Part shown: piece by piece, positions 24,180-35,995 of the stretch | How the letters are laid out: each line of letters starts with the position of its first letter | Numbering within the stretch: position 1 is the first letter of the stretch | NCBI GenBank assembly: GCA_029204225.1 | Contig: CM055100.1 | Span: 64,215,067 to 64,279,066 of the forward strand | Source of the DNA: Diphasiastrum complanatum | Lineage: Eukaryota; Streptophyta; Lycopodiopsida; Lycopodiales; Lycopodiaceae | Direction of reading: 5' to 3' | DNA: 64,000 nt | Program-made: the position numbers and the translations under genes | Notes under the pieces: generated by a model | What the model saw: only the letters and a program-made list of their open reading frames with translations | The model's database searches: none | Told to the model about the DNA's origin: nothing

Positions 24180-24833
24180 TGTGAGAGATTTCAACTAGTT
24201 TAGTCTAGTTTAGTCATGTTTTGGTAAATTGTCAATAAGAGGCCAAAACTCATTTTAGACTTAGAGATAAACTTTTTGAAGTTATATTAGTTTAAAATAC
24301 ATTCAATAAGCACTTTTTGAAAGTGTGGGAAAGTTGGTAGTCGAGTTTGAGAGATATTCAAATTTGAACTTTGGGTACATTGAATCTAGACCCAAAAATA
24401 GTAGGGTTTACATTTTGGAGGGAAAGCCAAGTGGCCAAATAGGGTTTGGAAACTCTATAAACGGATGTAGCTCATGGAGTGACACAACTTCTCTCTTCTC
24501 TCTCTAGTTTCATCATTATACATGGTTCTCTTTGGGTTCTACTACTCATTGGTGCACTCTCTTGATGATATCTTGCAATCTTGTGTGTAGAATGCTCATA
24601 TTTTGCTATTTTTGGTTCCACACGTGTGAAATACATTAGGGTACTGTAATTTTACGGACAACAATCATATTTTATGTTTTGGTTCATGTTTGATCAATAT
24701 CTCTTAGAGTTTGCATCTCATTTTGTATGTAGATGATGTTTTTTCTACATTGACAGGATTGTTGGTTTGCTCCTTATTGTAACCAAAGATCGGGGACATG
24801 GATTGGATCTTGAATGATCTGGAATCCTTCACA
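24180..24833 (+). mobile_element. LTR of an unclassified retroelement (right copy)
   Basis: It starts TGTGAGAGATTTCAAC and ends CCTTCACA, 654 bp, directly after the polypurine tract of copy B. It contains CCACACGTGTGAAATAC and is near-identical in reverse to 17796-18423. No upstream LTR exists in the window. Confidence 0.75.
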
Positions 24834-27325
24834 ATACATAGCTGGGCTACTTGTGTTAGCACCTCGAGCCACTGGAGCGACGAGAGTGGCTACATCAACT
24901 AGTCTGCTGTTGGATGACAAAAATCATACATAGCATTTGTAGATATTCTACACTTTAATAGCCTTGCTATGGCTGATAATTGGGGTGTTCTTAATCAACC
25001 GGATAATGCCATGTGTTCGTTATCAATACTCACAAATGCTACAGTGGGAAAGCACTCTACTATTTTAAGGGACTTTATAAGTGATATAGTTGGTCTTGGA
25101 CCTACAAATTAGTAATAATCTTAATCTAAACCTGTAATATCAATAAGGTCATCATCATGTATCATGGTTATTCTCATATTAGAGTTTATAATAGACTTTA
25201 GACAATTCTTGCACCTTAGTCATAGCATGATTACCTCTAAGAATTTTGCACAGTTTTAAGAACCGTTAATAATATCTATCTAAGAGTAGGGTATAAGTAG
25301 CTATATAGTATATTGAAAGATACCTACAAATATATTTTTTTCTTAGCATTAGCTTTAGATAGATAAGAAAAAACCATTCAAAAATCCTTTTAAATTAAAT
25401 TTTTTTAATCAAAGTCATTCTATCTCCAATTGACTCAATTGAGGATAAGGATTGACTCAATTGAATTAGTATAAGAAAAAATATAATAGAAAAAAGAATT
25501 TTAAAGCCAACTAAAAGCAAAAATTGCGCTAATACTTAAAAAATTTCAAGTTTTTATAATATAGGACATTGAATTGGTTGGGTATAGACAACATAAGTAC
25601 ATGTTTTTTTGTCTTGTGTCATAGAAAAAAAAGCTTATGAGTACTTGCAAAATTTATCTATCTACAATACTAATTGTTTATTTACCATAACAACTTAGAA
25701 CTTCATCATAGAAGAGAAGAAATGAACATAGAATCCACTATTAATGGGGTGATAGTGACAGTTGGATTTTTTGGAAAATAACATGTACATGTACTATGCT
25801 TTTTATTTTTGTCAAAATTATATGCCCAAGAATCAATAATCCATATGTATATTATGATTGAATATATTAAAGTGGTGATGTTGGGCTACAATAGAGAGTG
25901 AAATTCATGAAACAAATATTGAATTATTACCAATATAAAGCTACTCCACTCTAGCTCCTTCAAATATATGAAATAGTTTAAAAACTATTCATTAAAATAG
26001 TAAAACAATAATAATAATATAGCTTGAATATTATAAATATATTTTTTTCATAGTTCTATATATAGATGACATATCCTACAAAATTTAAGAATTGACAATA
26101 TGTAATCGTCAATTCATTTATACAGTCCAATTCTACAAATTTTTGAAATTTCTCAGTCAAAACCGGAGCTATACGGCCTCACAGTGTGCAGTGTGTGTGT
26201 GAAAAGAGTTCCTACAGCCCACAACAAGATCTGGACCAAAAATTTTAAGGATAGCTATCAAATCCAACTCGCTACACAAAATTTGACTAGTTTCCAAAAA
26301 ATTGCTAATTTTGGCTTTGGTTTGGATTAACCCTATCAATTTCAACAAAACCTCTTGTACTAGGCTCTGATTTTGTGTGAAAAAAGTACAAAAAGGACCA
26401 AGAGTGGATCCTAATCTGATCCTCAAGAGGGATTGGTTGTCAGATTACTTGATCTATCAATCTACTTCAGATTAAGATCAATCTAGATCAATTCTAGACA
26501 CAAAATTCTAACAAGAACAATCATTAATTGAAGGTAAGTGTACTTTCTGGTTTCACACGTGTGAAACACTTTCTGAGTACGGACTCCAACTTGAAAATCA
26601 AGTACACATTGATAGAACCTCAAAACAATCAAAACAAATGTAGACAAATGGAGAGAATCACTCAAAATTGCTTTTAAAACCAAGATTGGTGTCTCACATT
26701 TATTATGGCCAAATGTGGCTCTATATATACAATAAGTGAGAGCTCATGGTACTGATCATCCCTTTGATCCCACATGTGTGAAGGTGCTTTGTCATATGAT
26801 GATTCATCATGCAAAAATGACACTTGGACAAAACCTTCTATTTTGAGCACTTTTGGTCCATTTTTCTTCTATATGGAGATCTACTTGAAAATCTTCTAGA
26901 AGTCAAAATTCGTCTACTTCAGCTTATTCCACACATGTGAGCTGTCCTCTACACATGGGATGTGACACCTAACCAAAGGATGTGGCTCATGCAATCAATA
27001 GATTGAGGCCATGTGTCATATGTCTAGAAAACTAGTTTTTGGCTTTTTTAGCCACTAGAACTTGAATTAAATCATATGTACATCATATATGATTATGGTA
27101 CATGACAAGTACACTAGTTTCACACGTGGGAACAGGCTCCACACATGTGTGTTTATCTATATACAAGATTTTTGGCCTCTACCAAGCTTATTTTTGCATT
27201 TTTCACATTTTGGTCGCTCATAAATAGCTTAGAGTATGTGGCTTCGATCCGCAAACTTGTTGACATATTTTTTCGTTTTTCATACTGAATCAATATTATC
27301 TTCTTATTACGTTCAGGTTTATCTC
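24834..27325. other. AT-rich region with recurrent CACACGTGTG-like palindromes
   Basis: No coding relic was recognised. TTTCACACGTGTGAAA near 26552 is a perfect palindrome. Close variants occur near 26772 (CACATGTGTG), 26930 (CACACATGTG), 27119 (CACACGTGGG) and 27140 (CACACATGTGTG). A TATA-like CTATATATACAATAAG lies near 26721. The stretch may be an old LTR region, but no boundaries could be set. Confidence 0.4.
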
Positions 27326-27823
27326 TGTTGGAGAATTTGCAGATCCCAAGACAACCCTAACCCTAGTTGATAAGTGAGAGAGATTTGGCACCCTGCATGT
27401 GTAAGTACAACCCGATGATCACATAGAGATTTGATTAGTTGAAAGTCAATAAAAGGACTTTAGGCCTTTTTGCGGGACTTTTAATGTCACAGGGCCTAAA
27501 TGTCAAGTTAGTGAATAAAGTCTAGTTTCCCTCCAATTTGGATGGTTTTCACTCTTTTTTAAATTTGAATAATTAGGGAGGCAAAAATGGACCAATAGGA
27601 TTCAGAGGCCAGGGTCCTCCTCTCTACTATAAAAAGGAACCAACCCAAGTTCCTACACATGTTCATTTCCTCATTTCAATAAAGCAGATTGGTTCTCTTC
27701 AGAAATGGATTGATGAATGTCCTTGCTCTCTATCACTTTTCCTCCATCTCTCATGCTTTCTTTGGTTTTTGCTAATTGTTGGATTTGATTGTTATTGGGA
27801 TTGTATGTTATTATATTTTTTAT

Positions 27824-27900
<77 letters not shown>

Positions 27901-28120
27901 AGATATTTTTGTTGTGGATCGTAGTGTTAATGGATGTAGTGTTAATGTTTAGGATTAATGGATGTTAGAGTTAGATGTGGATCTTCCATTCATGCTAAAA
28001 TCTGAACTATATTATCACTCTCATGGGAACGAACCTATGCGTGACAATTAACTTCGTCTCTTGATGCTAGATTGACTAGATCGTGGTTTGAGGTTAGGCA
28101 AGGAAAGAGAACCCACTACA
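27326..28120 (+). mobile_element. Ty3/gypsy 5' LTR
   Basis: The 795-bp sequence starts TGTTGGAGAATTTGC and ends CCCACTACA. A primer-binding site TTGGCGCCGTTGCCGGGG follows at about 28124-28141, as in several plant gypsy lineages. A TATA-like CTATAAAAAGGAACC lies at about 27625-27640. A (GA)n tract occupies 27824-27899. No matching 3' LTR was found in the window. Confidence 0.75.
27824..27899. repeat. (GA)n microsatellite within the gypsy LTR
   Basis: GAGAGAGAAAG followed by pure AG repeats, about 75 bp. Confidence 0.95.
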
Positions 28121-28985
28121 ATTTTGGCGCCGTTGCCGGGGAGCTACGCCAATTTTTCAGTTTGCAGCATGTTTTCTGGATGGTTAGCTTGCATTAGGCA
28201 TCTTGTTGTGGCATGAATAGTGTTAGATCTGCATTTAGGGTTAGTTTGGGACTGATTTTGCTTGATTTGAGTGGATTTTCTTGTTTGAAATCTAATCTGA
28301 TTGTAGAACAGGAAAAGATAATCAGATCATCAATCTTAAAATCCATTTGGATCTGAGATATCAGAAAAAACGACAAAAATCAGTCAAATCTACTATATTT
28401 TGGTCAAAAAGAGGCAAAAATCGTCATCAGAGTTGATAACTTTTTGTCCTCTTTCTGAAAACCTTCGCCGAGTGGCAGAAACCTTTGGTTTTGATCACGA
28501 AACCTTAGGTTTGAAAGGCAAAGATTAATTCCCAGCAGATTTTCAGAAACATCAGAAAAACCGTCAAAAAACACCAAAAAATCACCGAAACCCTAAAAAT
28601 ACAAAAAAAGAACCTTTACCCGATTCACTGTGCATAGGTGTGATTCTATTCTATCTACTGCCAGGTTGACGAAGAATAATACAAAAATAGAAGGGTTTTC
28701 AGATGATCAATTGTCATATTGCCATATTTTTGCCAAAAAAGTCACTTTTTTGCAAAAATACCAGTTATTACTCTTGATCCTTTGCCAAATCCTTCAACAA
28801 GTTTCCAGAACATTCTATTTATAGTAAAGTATTATTTTTGAGCTCAGCGAAGATTCTTCTTGTCTTGATCATAAAAAATCTTGATTTTTACCCTCGTCAA
28901 ACTACAAAAACTATATTTTCTTGTGTCAGAAACCTTCGTCGGATTTACCCTAGTTTTATTTGTGTCAGATCGTGCATCTGAGAAT
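28121..28985 (+). other. Leader region of the gypsy element after its primer-binding site
   Basis: Non-coding AT-rich leader. Its last part (about 28816-28985) matches, in reverse, the leader at about 37420-37630. Landmarks are CTATTTATAGTAA, TTTTTACCCTCG, AAACTxCAAAAACT, ACCTTCG and GTGAAGG. The match breaks at about 28990, where a copia fragment of opposite orientation begins. Confidence 0.6.
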
Positions 28986-29320
28986 TTGGTGAAGGCCGAT
29001 AAGGCAATAGCATTTTTGTTGTCACAAAACAAAATTGTAGGGCTATATTGATACAAATTGATGTCTGACAACAAATTTCTCAACCAAAACGTTTTCTTAA
29101 TAGATTGAGAAGCAGCAATGTATTCTGCTTCAGTAGAAGAAAGTGTGATAGAGGTTTGCTTACGACTGTTCCACGGAATAGGACCGTCGCTGAATAAGAA
29201 TGTAAATCCAGATGTGGACTTACGATTGTCTGCATCTCCTCCCGAACTTGCATCTGAATAACCACTGAGCTGATGAAGATTGTCGTTGTTGACATCTCCA
29301 TAGTAGATGAACTGGTCCAT
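28986..29320 (-). pseudogene. copia RNase H relic, truncated
   Basis: The frame encodes LSGYSDASSGGDADNRKSTS, PIPWNSRKQTSITLSSTEAE and ILFCDNKNAIALS. The last residues of the domain are replaced by leader-like sequence, an insertion or recombination junction. Confidence 0.85.
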
Positions 29321-29484
29321 GGTAGCTCAAATATACCTCATGACTCAAATAAGAGCCTTCCAGTGGGTAATGTCAGGATTAGCCATGTATTGGCTGAGTG
29401 AGCTAACAACAAAAGAGATATCTGGTCTTGTACAGACCATTGCGTAAATGAGAGATCCTAGTATCGATCGATACAGATACACTC

Positions 29485-30330
29485 TCATTTGCTCCTCTTC
29501 TTGCCTGGTATGGGGACAAATGCAGGCCTCGGATCCATTTGTGAGTGAGCTAATTTACAGTTCATCAAATTGTATATGCTAAGAACATTATGAAGATACC
29601 TTTGTTGAGTGATGTAAATCAGTCGATTTGCTCTGTCTTTATAGATTTGAATTCCCAGACAGAAGTGAGCTTCGCCCAGATCAGTCATGTCGAATTCTGA
29701 GAGCATCATCTGTTTCAAGTCCTTAACCATATTGGTATTGTTGCTGAAGAGCAACGTATCATCCACGTACAAGGTGATGATAATAAAGGATTGCTGCACT
29801 GACTTCGAATAAACGTTGCAATCAACAGTGCTTGGTTTAAATCCTTGTTCAATGAGGAATGTATTGATCCTCTGAAACCAGCTCTGGTAGACCGTTTCAA
29901 GCCGTACTTGGAGTTTACAGACATGATTCTTCATGCCTTCCAAAACGTATCCTTCGAGCTGGATCATGTAGATATCTTCTTGTATAACTCCATTCAGATA
30001 GGCTGTTTGTACATCAAGTTGATGTACTTCGAGGTCGGCAGCTGCAACATAAGACATGAGCATTTGGATCGATGAATGTTTGACGACTGGACTAAAAGTC
30101 TCACTATAGTCGACATTCGGGATCTGGGTTAATTCTCATGCTACCAGTCTGGCCTTCCTTCGATCAATTGCTCCGTTGGCATTATATTTGATCTTAAAGA
30201 TCCATTTGCAATCAATGACATTGCAGCCAATAGGAGATTTGACTAATGACCATGTCTGATTCTTGATCAGAGAGGAATACTCTCTGTCCATGGCTTCTCT
30301 CTAGAGATCAGAGTCTGGTTGGCTAAGTGC
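29485..30330 (-). pseudogene. copia reverse transcriptase relic
   Basis: The upstream part is broken (KWIFKIKYNANGAIDRRKAR, then a stop). The main open part encodes HQLDVQTAYLNGVIQEDIYM, the VYQSWFQRIN region and the catalytic ITLYVDDTLLFSN. It goes on to GEAHFCLGIQIYKD. The YVDD motif is intact. Confidence 0.88.
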
Positions 30331-30701
30331 CTCTTTGACTGTTGTCGGTTCCTACATCAAGAGACAGACAGACTCAGGAGTATACCTTGTGGGCTGTGTG
30401 CACCCCCGATTTGATCTTCTGGGAAGATTCGACTGATAAACCGCTCCTAGGACTTGTTGCTGGGTAGCAGCAACATCTTCGTCTGATTCATTGTCTCGAA
30501 GTGGGTCGACAACAAACACGCCTGAGCCAGAAGCTCAGACTGTCGTGTCAATGGCAGGTGATGAAGGTTCTTTTTGAGCAATATCATTGCCTTTGAGGTC
30601 GATGAACTGATCCTCGATAAAGACTGTATTTCGGCTATACAAGATTTGTTGGGTATCAAGATCGTATAGCTTGTAAGTGTTATCAGACGAAGTATATCTG
30701 A

Positions 30702-31625
30702 TCAGGATGGTCTTGACGCGTAGGCAATGCACCCAAACACTCTTAGGTTCTTCAAAGAAGGCTTAGAGCCTGTCCACACCTCGTGGGGTGTCTTGTCTGA
30801 GAGGGCCTTGGTCGAACATCTGTTCTGGAGGTAAGCTGCAGTGGAGACAGCTTCAGTCCAGAATCTCTTGGGCAACGATGCATGTGATAGCCTACACTTA
30901 GCAGATTTGACCAGAGTACGGTTCTTTCTCTCAGCTAAGCCATTAGACTGAGGACCGTAAGGAGTGATGAATTGTTGCTCAATGCCTTGGCTTTGGCAGT
31001 ACTCCTTAAATTCGATAGAGATATATTCTCCACCGTTGTCTGACCTTAGGGCCTTGATCGTCCTTCCAGTCTCCTTTTCTACACGCTCCTTGAAGATTCT
31101 GAAGCAGTTGAAGGCTTCTGATTTCTTCTTTATGAAATACACCATCGTCCTTCTGGAGAATTCGTCAATAATGGCTATAAAATACTTGGCATCTTTCAGC
31201 GAAGGATTTTTCATCGGGTCACAAATATATGAATGTACAACATCTAGCAATCCTCTAGCAACATGCTGATGGCTTGACTTAAATGGTTTCCTAGCCTGTT
31301 TACCAACTAGACAGTCTTGACAGACATGTAACTCGACTTTTTTGTGAGGATAGTCGAGATCAAGAACAATAGATTGTCTAGACATTCGTTGTACAGCAGC
31401 ATGATTTAAATGACCAAGTCTATAATGCCAAAATAAACCTTTATTTGAATAAATTAAAGTACTAAGAGCCTGACTAGGGACAGAAAAACAATGACTCAAC
31501 TTATACAAGTATCCATGTCTCTTTCCGAGTGCTAAAATCTTGTCGGTCCTATCAACTACTTTACACTGATCACATTCAAATTCTACTCTGTGTCCTAGAT
31601 CTGTGATTCTGCTTACAGAGAGCAA
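30702..31625 (-). pseudogene. copia integrase with a substituted catalytic residue
   Basis: A 307-codon open frame holds the HHCC zinc region (FWHYRLGHLNH, then VCQDCLVGK). The rve core follows with FIAIIDEFSR, ALRSDNGGEYIS and TPYGPQSNGLAERKNRTL, and then the FWTEAVSTAAYLQNR block. The second Asp and the Glu of the DDE triad are present. The first Asp (usual HSDLCGP context) reads Tyr in HSYICDP, so strand transfer should be lost. The open frame stops within a few codons of the ASRP segment. Confidence 0.9.
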
Positions 31626-31696
31626 ATTTGTAGATAACTTTGGTACATACAGGACTTTAGAGAGTAGCTTGGACTGATCATTTGCAAGGCATAATC

Positions 31697-32232
31697 TTAT
31701 AGTGCCTTCACCTTTAATAGCTTGTGTGCTATTGTCGCCAAGGTGAATGAATTTCTGGGTACTGTAGGTGTATAGGACTTGAAACAGCCAATGAGGCTAG
31801 TCATGTGCTGAGTGGCTTCGGAATCCAGGAAGCAAGAACTGTCGCCAGATGCTCTTTGATGATTGGTTATGAAGGCATCATGATCCGCTTCTTGAGTAGG
31901 CTGTGGAGCTTCTGCAGCTGCATTCGCCACTAGTATGCGATAGTCTTGCATTTTGTGGTTGTTTTGTTTGCAGTATCTGTAGAACAGCTTCTTGTTTGTC
32001 TGCGGATTCGACTGTTCCTTGTGCTGAGCTATGATCAATAAAGATCAAGAATAACGCGAGTCTTGTTTGAGCGAGTTCTATGCCGATTTACATGTAGATT
32101 TTTCAGTAGTTGAGTGCACCACTTAATTAGTGAACAATCAAAATTGTTTGGATGACTAGTAGATAAAAGTACTACTGATTCATGATTGGTCCTTTTCTTT
32201 GTTGTATATAGGGCTTTCAGCCTGAACCACAT
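31697..32232 (-). pseudogene. copia gag end and protease relic
   Basis: Frames include a partial zinc-knuckle-like segment (KKLFYRYCKQNNHKMQDY) and the protease block SSCFLDSEATQHMTSL. The expected active-site triplet Asp-Ser-Gly reads Asp-Ser-Glu, so the protease would be inactive. The gag part upstream (MWFRLKALYTTKKRTN) is short and shifted in frame. Confidence 0.75.
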
Positions 32233-32845
32233 TTGGGAAAGGAAGGAGATGAAGCCTGAGGTGAGGAGATTGGTTGACCTAGTCGATCGATTATGTTAAT
32301 CTACTTTGAATTCCGGAAGTTTATTGTGAGAGTGAGTGCAATTGGAAATTAGACTTTGGAATAGAAATTTGGTTGTCTTTCCCTAGTGTTTATTTAGAAT
32401 TTCAAAGAATCAAAAATACTAACGGAAGAGGCAATGGCAGTCAGATGATAATCCATTTATGGAACCATCTTTGTGTTGCAATTGAATGTGGATTAAGTCC
32501 CTGGAATTTGCAAACAAAAAGCAGAAGGAATGTGTTATGTATAGGAGTCTAATAATTTGGATTTTTTTTAGGCATTATAGAGTGGTTCTTTATAATGACT
32601 GAGACGACTAAGAGTACATCTATCTTATAAAAGAATTAAATTCTTTTTACTGATTCTGAAATAGATATCAGATAAAATTACTTTTGAGTCAGACGAAGGA
32701 TAAGTGATATGCCATTTTGGGAACCTTCGCCGAACATCTTAACCTCATTATGAACCTTCACCGACCTGCTAGATGATCTTAAAATGTCAAAATTAGGTTG
32801 TCCATAGGTTCAGATTGTGAAAAAATGCATTTATGACAGTACTAC

Positions 32846-33030
32846 ATTATTTCTTTCAATTATATTGAGATTCTTAATGTTCCTTTTGGTTCAATGAATA
32901 CACTTGTAGCATTTCAACAATATTTGAATGATACATTTCATCCATACCTGGGTCAATGCAGAGTGGTATTCTTAGATGATGTATTCATCTACAGTGTAAC
33001 GCTTAAGGAGCATGAGAGAATTCAATAGCT
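32846..33030 (+). pseudogene. Ty3/gypsy RT fragment
   Basis: About 60 codons on the plus strand read VPFGSMNTLVAFQQYLNDTF, then HPYLGQCRVVFLDDVFIYSV and KEHERIQ. This is the PFGL...F.DD.L block of gypsy RT with diverged residues. It has the orientation of the gypsy LTR and leader at 27.3-28.9 kb and could belong to that element. Confidence 0.8.
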
Positions 33031-33109
33031 AGAAGTATCTTTTAAAATTGGTTGTGAATCCTGGTCCTATATTTGGGTATAGGATAGCTAGTTAAATCTT
33101 TTGACTTTC

Positions 33110-33545
33110 TGATAAGAAGCTCTAGAAGCAGAGGATTTCTTGGAGGAAAAGCTAGTGGTATGGGACATCTGTGATTTCAAATGGAATTTTTTGTGCGAGA
33201 GTGATATGTAGACCGATGGTTAGTGATTACTGTAATGGTAATACTAATAGAGAAATCCACTAGTTATTTGATCAGGGTAATTTGGGAAATTATGAGATAT
33301 AGATCCGGATCCCAGATGGTATCTCATTATTTACAAAATCTGGAGGCCCTTAAATCTTTTCTTTTTTTTTGAACCCATACTTTTTAGAAATTTCTTATAT
33401 ACGAGACAATTGGATTGAGATTTATATAACTCCTTCCAGTGTGGAACTATGACTCTGAAGGACTAATTATGGTTATATGAAATTATATTTCTATATGATT
33501 GAGTATGGCTCAAAGTCTGCTGACGTTTCAATTAGGACATTCATT
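33110..33545. repeat. Dispersed non-coding repeat, copy 3 (partial)
   Basis: The stretch matches part of 4850-6130 and 10390-11490. Landmarks are GATATAGATCCGGATCCC, ACTTTTTAGAAATTTCTTAT and TATAACTCCTTCCAGTGTGG. Confidence 0.65.
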
Positions 33546-33599
33546 CATAGTGTGATTTCCTACACAAATTGAACATCACACATTTTCGTGGCTAGGAAA

Positions 33600-33775
33600 A
33601 GTCTTTGCCAACTTTTCAGGTTCTTTGTCCGCTTTCTAATGGAATTCTTCCAAGGCTTTCAGCTTTTCGTCAAACCGGGACTGCATTTTTTCCAGCTGAA
33701 GTTTCTCGAACTCGTCGATCATCTTTTCTGTAGTTGCATTGACATTTGTTGATGCAATGGTGGTGGATGTTGTTG
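33600..33775 (-). other. Short coiled-coil-like open stretch
   Basis: Downstream of the partial LTR the minus strand reads MIDEFEKLQLEKMQSRFDEK and LKALEEFH before a stop. The pattern is that of a short amphipathic helix. I do not recognise the family; it may be the start of a gag from another element. Confidence 0.3.
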
Positions 33776-34006
33776 ATGCAAATCGAATGACGAAACGAAC
33801 ACGAATGAATTCGGATGGAGTTCGGATATGATTGTTGGTCACTACTTGCTATATCATTCCTACAATCTTTCAAAATGTAGACAGACACTACTGACTCTAA
33901 GAAGTTTTGACTACCGACTTTGATGAGCTCTGAAGCCGAAGCTCTAATACCACTAAAGGGAATCAAGCTCTTACTCCTATTGATGAGAATGGAGCTCTGA
34001 TGCCAC

Positions 34007-34317
34007 TGATGTGAATCGAATGACGAAACGAAACGCGAATGAATTCGAAAGGAGTTCGGATATGATTGTTGGTCACTGCCTGCTATATCATTCCTACAAT
34101 CCTCCATAATGTAGACATTCAACAAAATGAACTTATGTGCAGAATAGATAAGACAAGCAAATGAGATACACGAACAATAAGCAGACAATAATTCAATCGA
34201 GATCAGACAATGATATGTGCATAATAGCCACAACATCATCTATTGATCATCTTGGTTTAAGCACTGTGTGACAACCCACACAGCGCATTGGCGTGAGAGA
34301 AAGCAGTGTTCTCCCAT
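34007..34317 (-). repeat. LTR B of the tandem-LTR copia
   Basis: 311 bp, matching LTR A except for a gap of about 37 bp (GACCTACGATTTTAGTTAAT region) and scattered substitutions. A leader with two primer-site-like motifs follows it, as after LTR A. Confidence 0.8.
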
Positions 34318-35445
34318 GATCAGTGTCTCATTTACTAGCGGAAAAGTCTCAACATAGTCGATACCATATTTCTGAGAAAAGCCCTTTGCTACAAGTATGG
34401 CTTTATACTTTGAGATATTTTCATTTGGTCCATACTTCAACTTGTATATCCATTTGCATTGTACAGTCTTTCACTTATCTGGTAACGGCTGCAATGTCCA
34501 TACCTCATTCTTCTTCATGGATTCCATCTCCTCATTCAGGGCTTGGATCCATTTGTCCTTGTTTGGACATCGCTTCTTCGAATGTTTGTGGTTCTCCACT
34601 GAATCCACAAAACACTTCAGATGTTGAAGCTGAGCTACTTGACACAAATCTTGCTAGCGCTCTTTGCTATCTTGTTGATCTTCTGGGAGATCCTTCTGGT
34701 ACTGCAATGCTCTTGCCTTTATCTGTTCTGCTAGGTTCGGAACCATTCCAGTTTACAGGTGTTGTAGCAGTAGGCTGGCTTGCAAATCTTTCGTTGTTTG
34801 ATTCGTACCTGAATGAGGTGCGACTGGAACATCTTTGTCTGAGTGTTCATGTTCTATTCCCTCTGTCACGGTTGGTAGATCATAATATTGTCTTCCAAGA
34901 ACTTCATAACTGACAGGATCATTGTTGGCCATTGTTCTGGTCTCATCGAACTTGACGTCTCTGACTATCTTTATTGTGTTTGTCTCTGGCATATAGATTA
35001 TGTAGTATGACGAATGATTGTCATATTCTACAAGATATCCTTGTTCTGCTTTCTCATCAAGCTTCTTTCGAAGCTTGTTAGGAACATGTGCATATGCTGC
35101 ACAGCCAAAGATTTGAATATGAGTCAGATTGGTGCGTGATTTTGTTTGAAATCTTGTGAGTAAAGTATTCCACATCTCTCTTGCATTGGAGAGTGTAGCC
35201 AGGTCAAGTGTCAGGTTATCTTCGATGGATGATGACAACACGGGTATCGCCTTGTCGTTTTTCTCTCTCCATTCGCGTAGCTCTTTGTCTGTAGTTGTAG
35301 GCATCTCTTCATTGTCATCTACCAAGGGAAATAATCCTTCTCCCTTTAATATAAGAGAGGTCTTGACCTTCCATGCTAGGAAGTTAGACCCTGATGAGTC
35401 GAGGATTGTGCAGATCTTTGATTGTATACTGCTTATTGAAGCCAT
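34240..35445 (-). pseudogene. copia gag fused to integrase C-terminus and RT start
   Basis: The frame opens MASISSIQSKICTILDSSGS and runs through a copia gag N-terminal region (FLAWKVKTSLILKG; ATLSNAREMWNTLLTRFQ). It then jumps without a stop to an integrase tail (IFGCAAYAHVPNKLRKKLDE; YIIYMPETNTIKIVRDVKFD). Further down, broken frames give KWIYKLKYGPNENISKYKA and VAKGFSQKYGIDYVETFP of RT, which then runs into LTR B. The nucleocapsid, protease, integrase core, most of RT and RNase H are missing. A clean 230-codon chimera remains. Confidence 0.85.
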
Positions 35446-35581
35446 TGCTGTAGATCGTGTTCTTCAGCTATTCTTTATGGTTTCTTGTTCTGAATGCTTG
35501 TCTCCTGGATCTGATAGCTTTGCGGCTATATCAGACTATAAGAAGTTTTGACTACCGACTTTGATGAGCTCTGAAGCCGAA

Positions 35582-35647
35582 GCTCTAATACCACTAAAGG
35601 GATTCAAGCTCTTACTCCTATTGATGAGAATGGAGCTCTAATACCAC
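35582..35647 (-). promoter_or_regulatory. Duplicated primer-binding motif
   Basis: AGTGGTATTAGAGCT occurs twice about 53 bp apart after LTR A. The same pair, slightly changed, follows LTR B at about 33938-33951 and 33992-34006. The motif differs from the tRNA-Met site TGGTATCAGAGC by one base. Confidence 0.65.
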
Positions 35648-35995
35648 TGATGCGAATCAAATGACGAAACGAAATGCGAATGAATTCGAAAGGAGTTCGA
35701 ATATGATTGTTGGTCACTGCCTGCTATATCATTCCTACAATCCTCCATAATGTAGACAGACACTGCTGACCTACGATTTTAGTTAATTCAGCATTCAACA
35801 AAATGAACCTATGTGCGAAATAGATAAGACAAGCGAATGAGATACACGAACAATAAGCAGACAATAATTCAATCGAGATCAGACAATGATATGTGCATAA
35901 CAACTACAACATCATCTATTGTTCCTCTTGGTTTAAGCACTGTGTGACAGACCCACACAACGCATTGGCATGAGAGAAAGCAGTGTTCTCCCACA
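35648..35995 (-). repeat. LTR A of the tandem-LTR copia (5' LTR)
   Basis: 348 bp, TGTGGGAGAACACTGC to GATTCGCATCA on the minus strand, followed by a primer-binding motif GTGGTATTAGAGC at about 35634-35647. Confidence 0.8.

Larger units (their letters stand above)
28986..32240 (-). mobile_element. Ty1/copia internal region, inactive
   Basis: Minus-strand order is gag end and protease (31697-32232), integrase (30702-31625), RT (29485-30330) and RNase H (28986-29320), which is the copia order. Many stops and frame changes are present. RNase H is cut off after IALS by gypsy leader-like sequence at about 28990. No LTR pair was identified. Confidence 0.85.
33776..35995 (-). mobile_element. Tandem-LTR Ty1/copia derivative
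   Basis: Three LTR copies occur in one orientation: 35648-35995, 34007-34317, and a partial copy at about 33776-33886. They share AACGAAATGCGAATGAATTC-type sequence and start TGTGGGAGAACACTGC on the minus strand. After the first two, read on the minus strand, there is a leader with primer-binding-like TGGTATTAGAGC. Only the first unit has coding sequence between its LTRs. The layout is LTR-leader-gag/pol-LTR-leader-partial LTR, a product of unequal recombination. Confidence 0.8.

Noticed and set aside
33670-34239. Minus-strand frame of 189 codons across LTR sequence
   Set aside because: It translates LTR B, a leader and partial LTR C. Repeated peptide blocks in it mirror the repeated LTR DNA.
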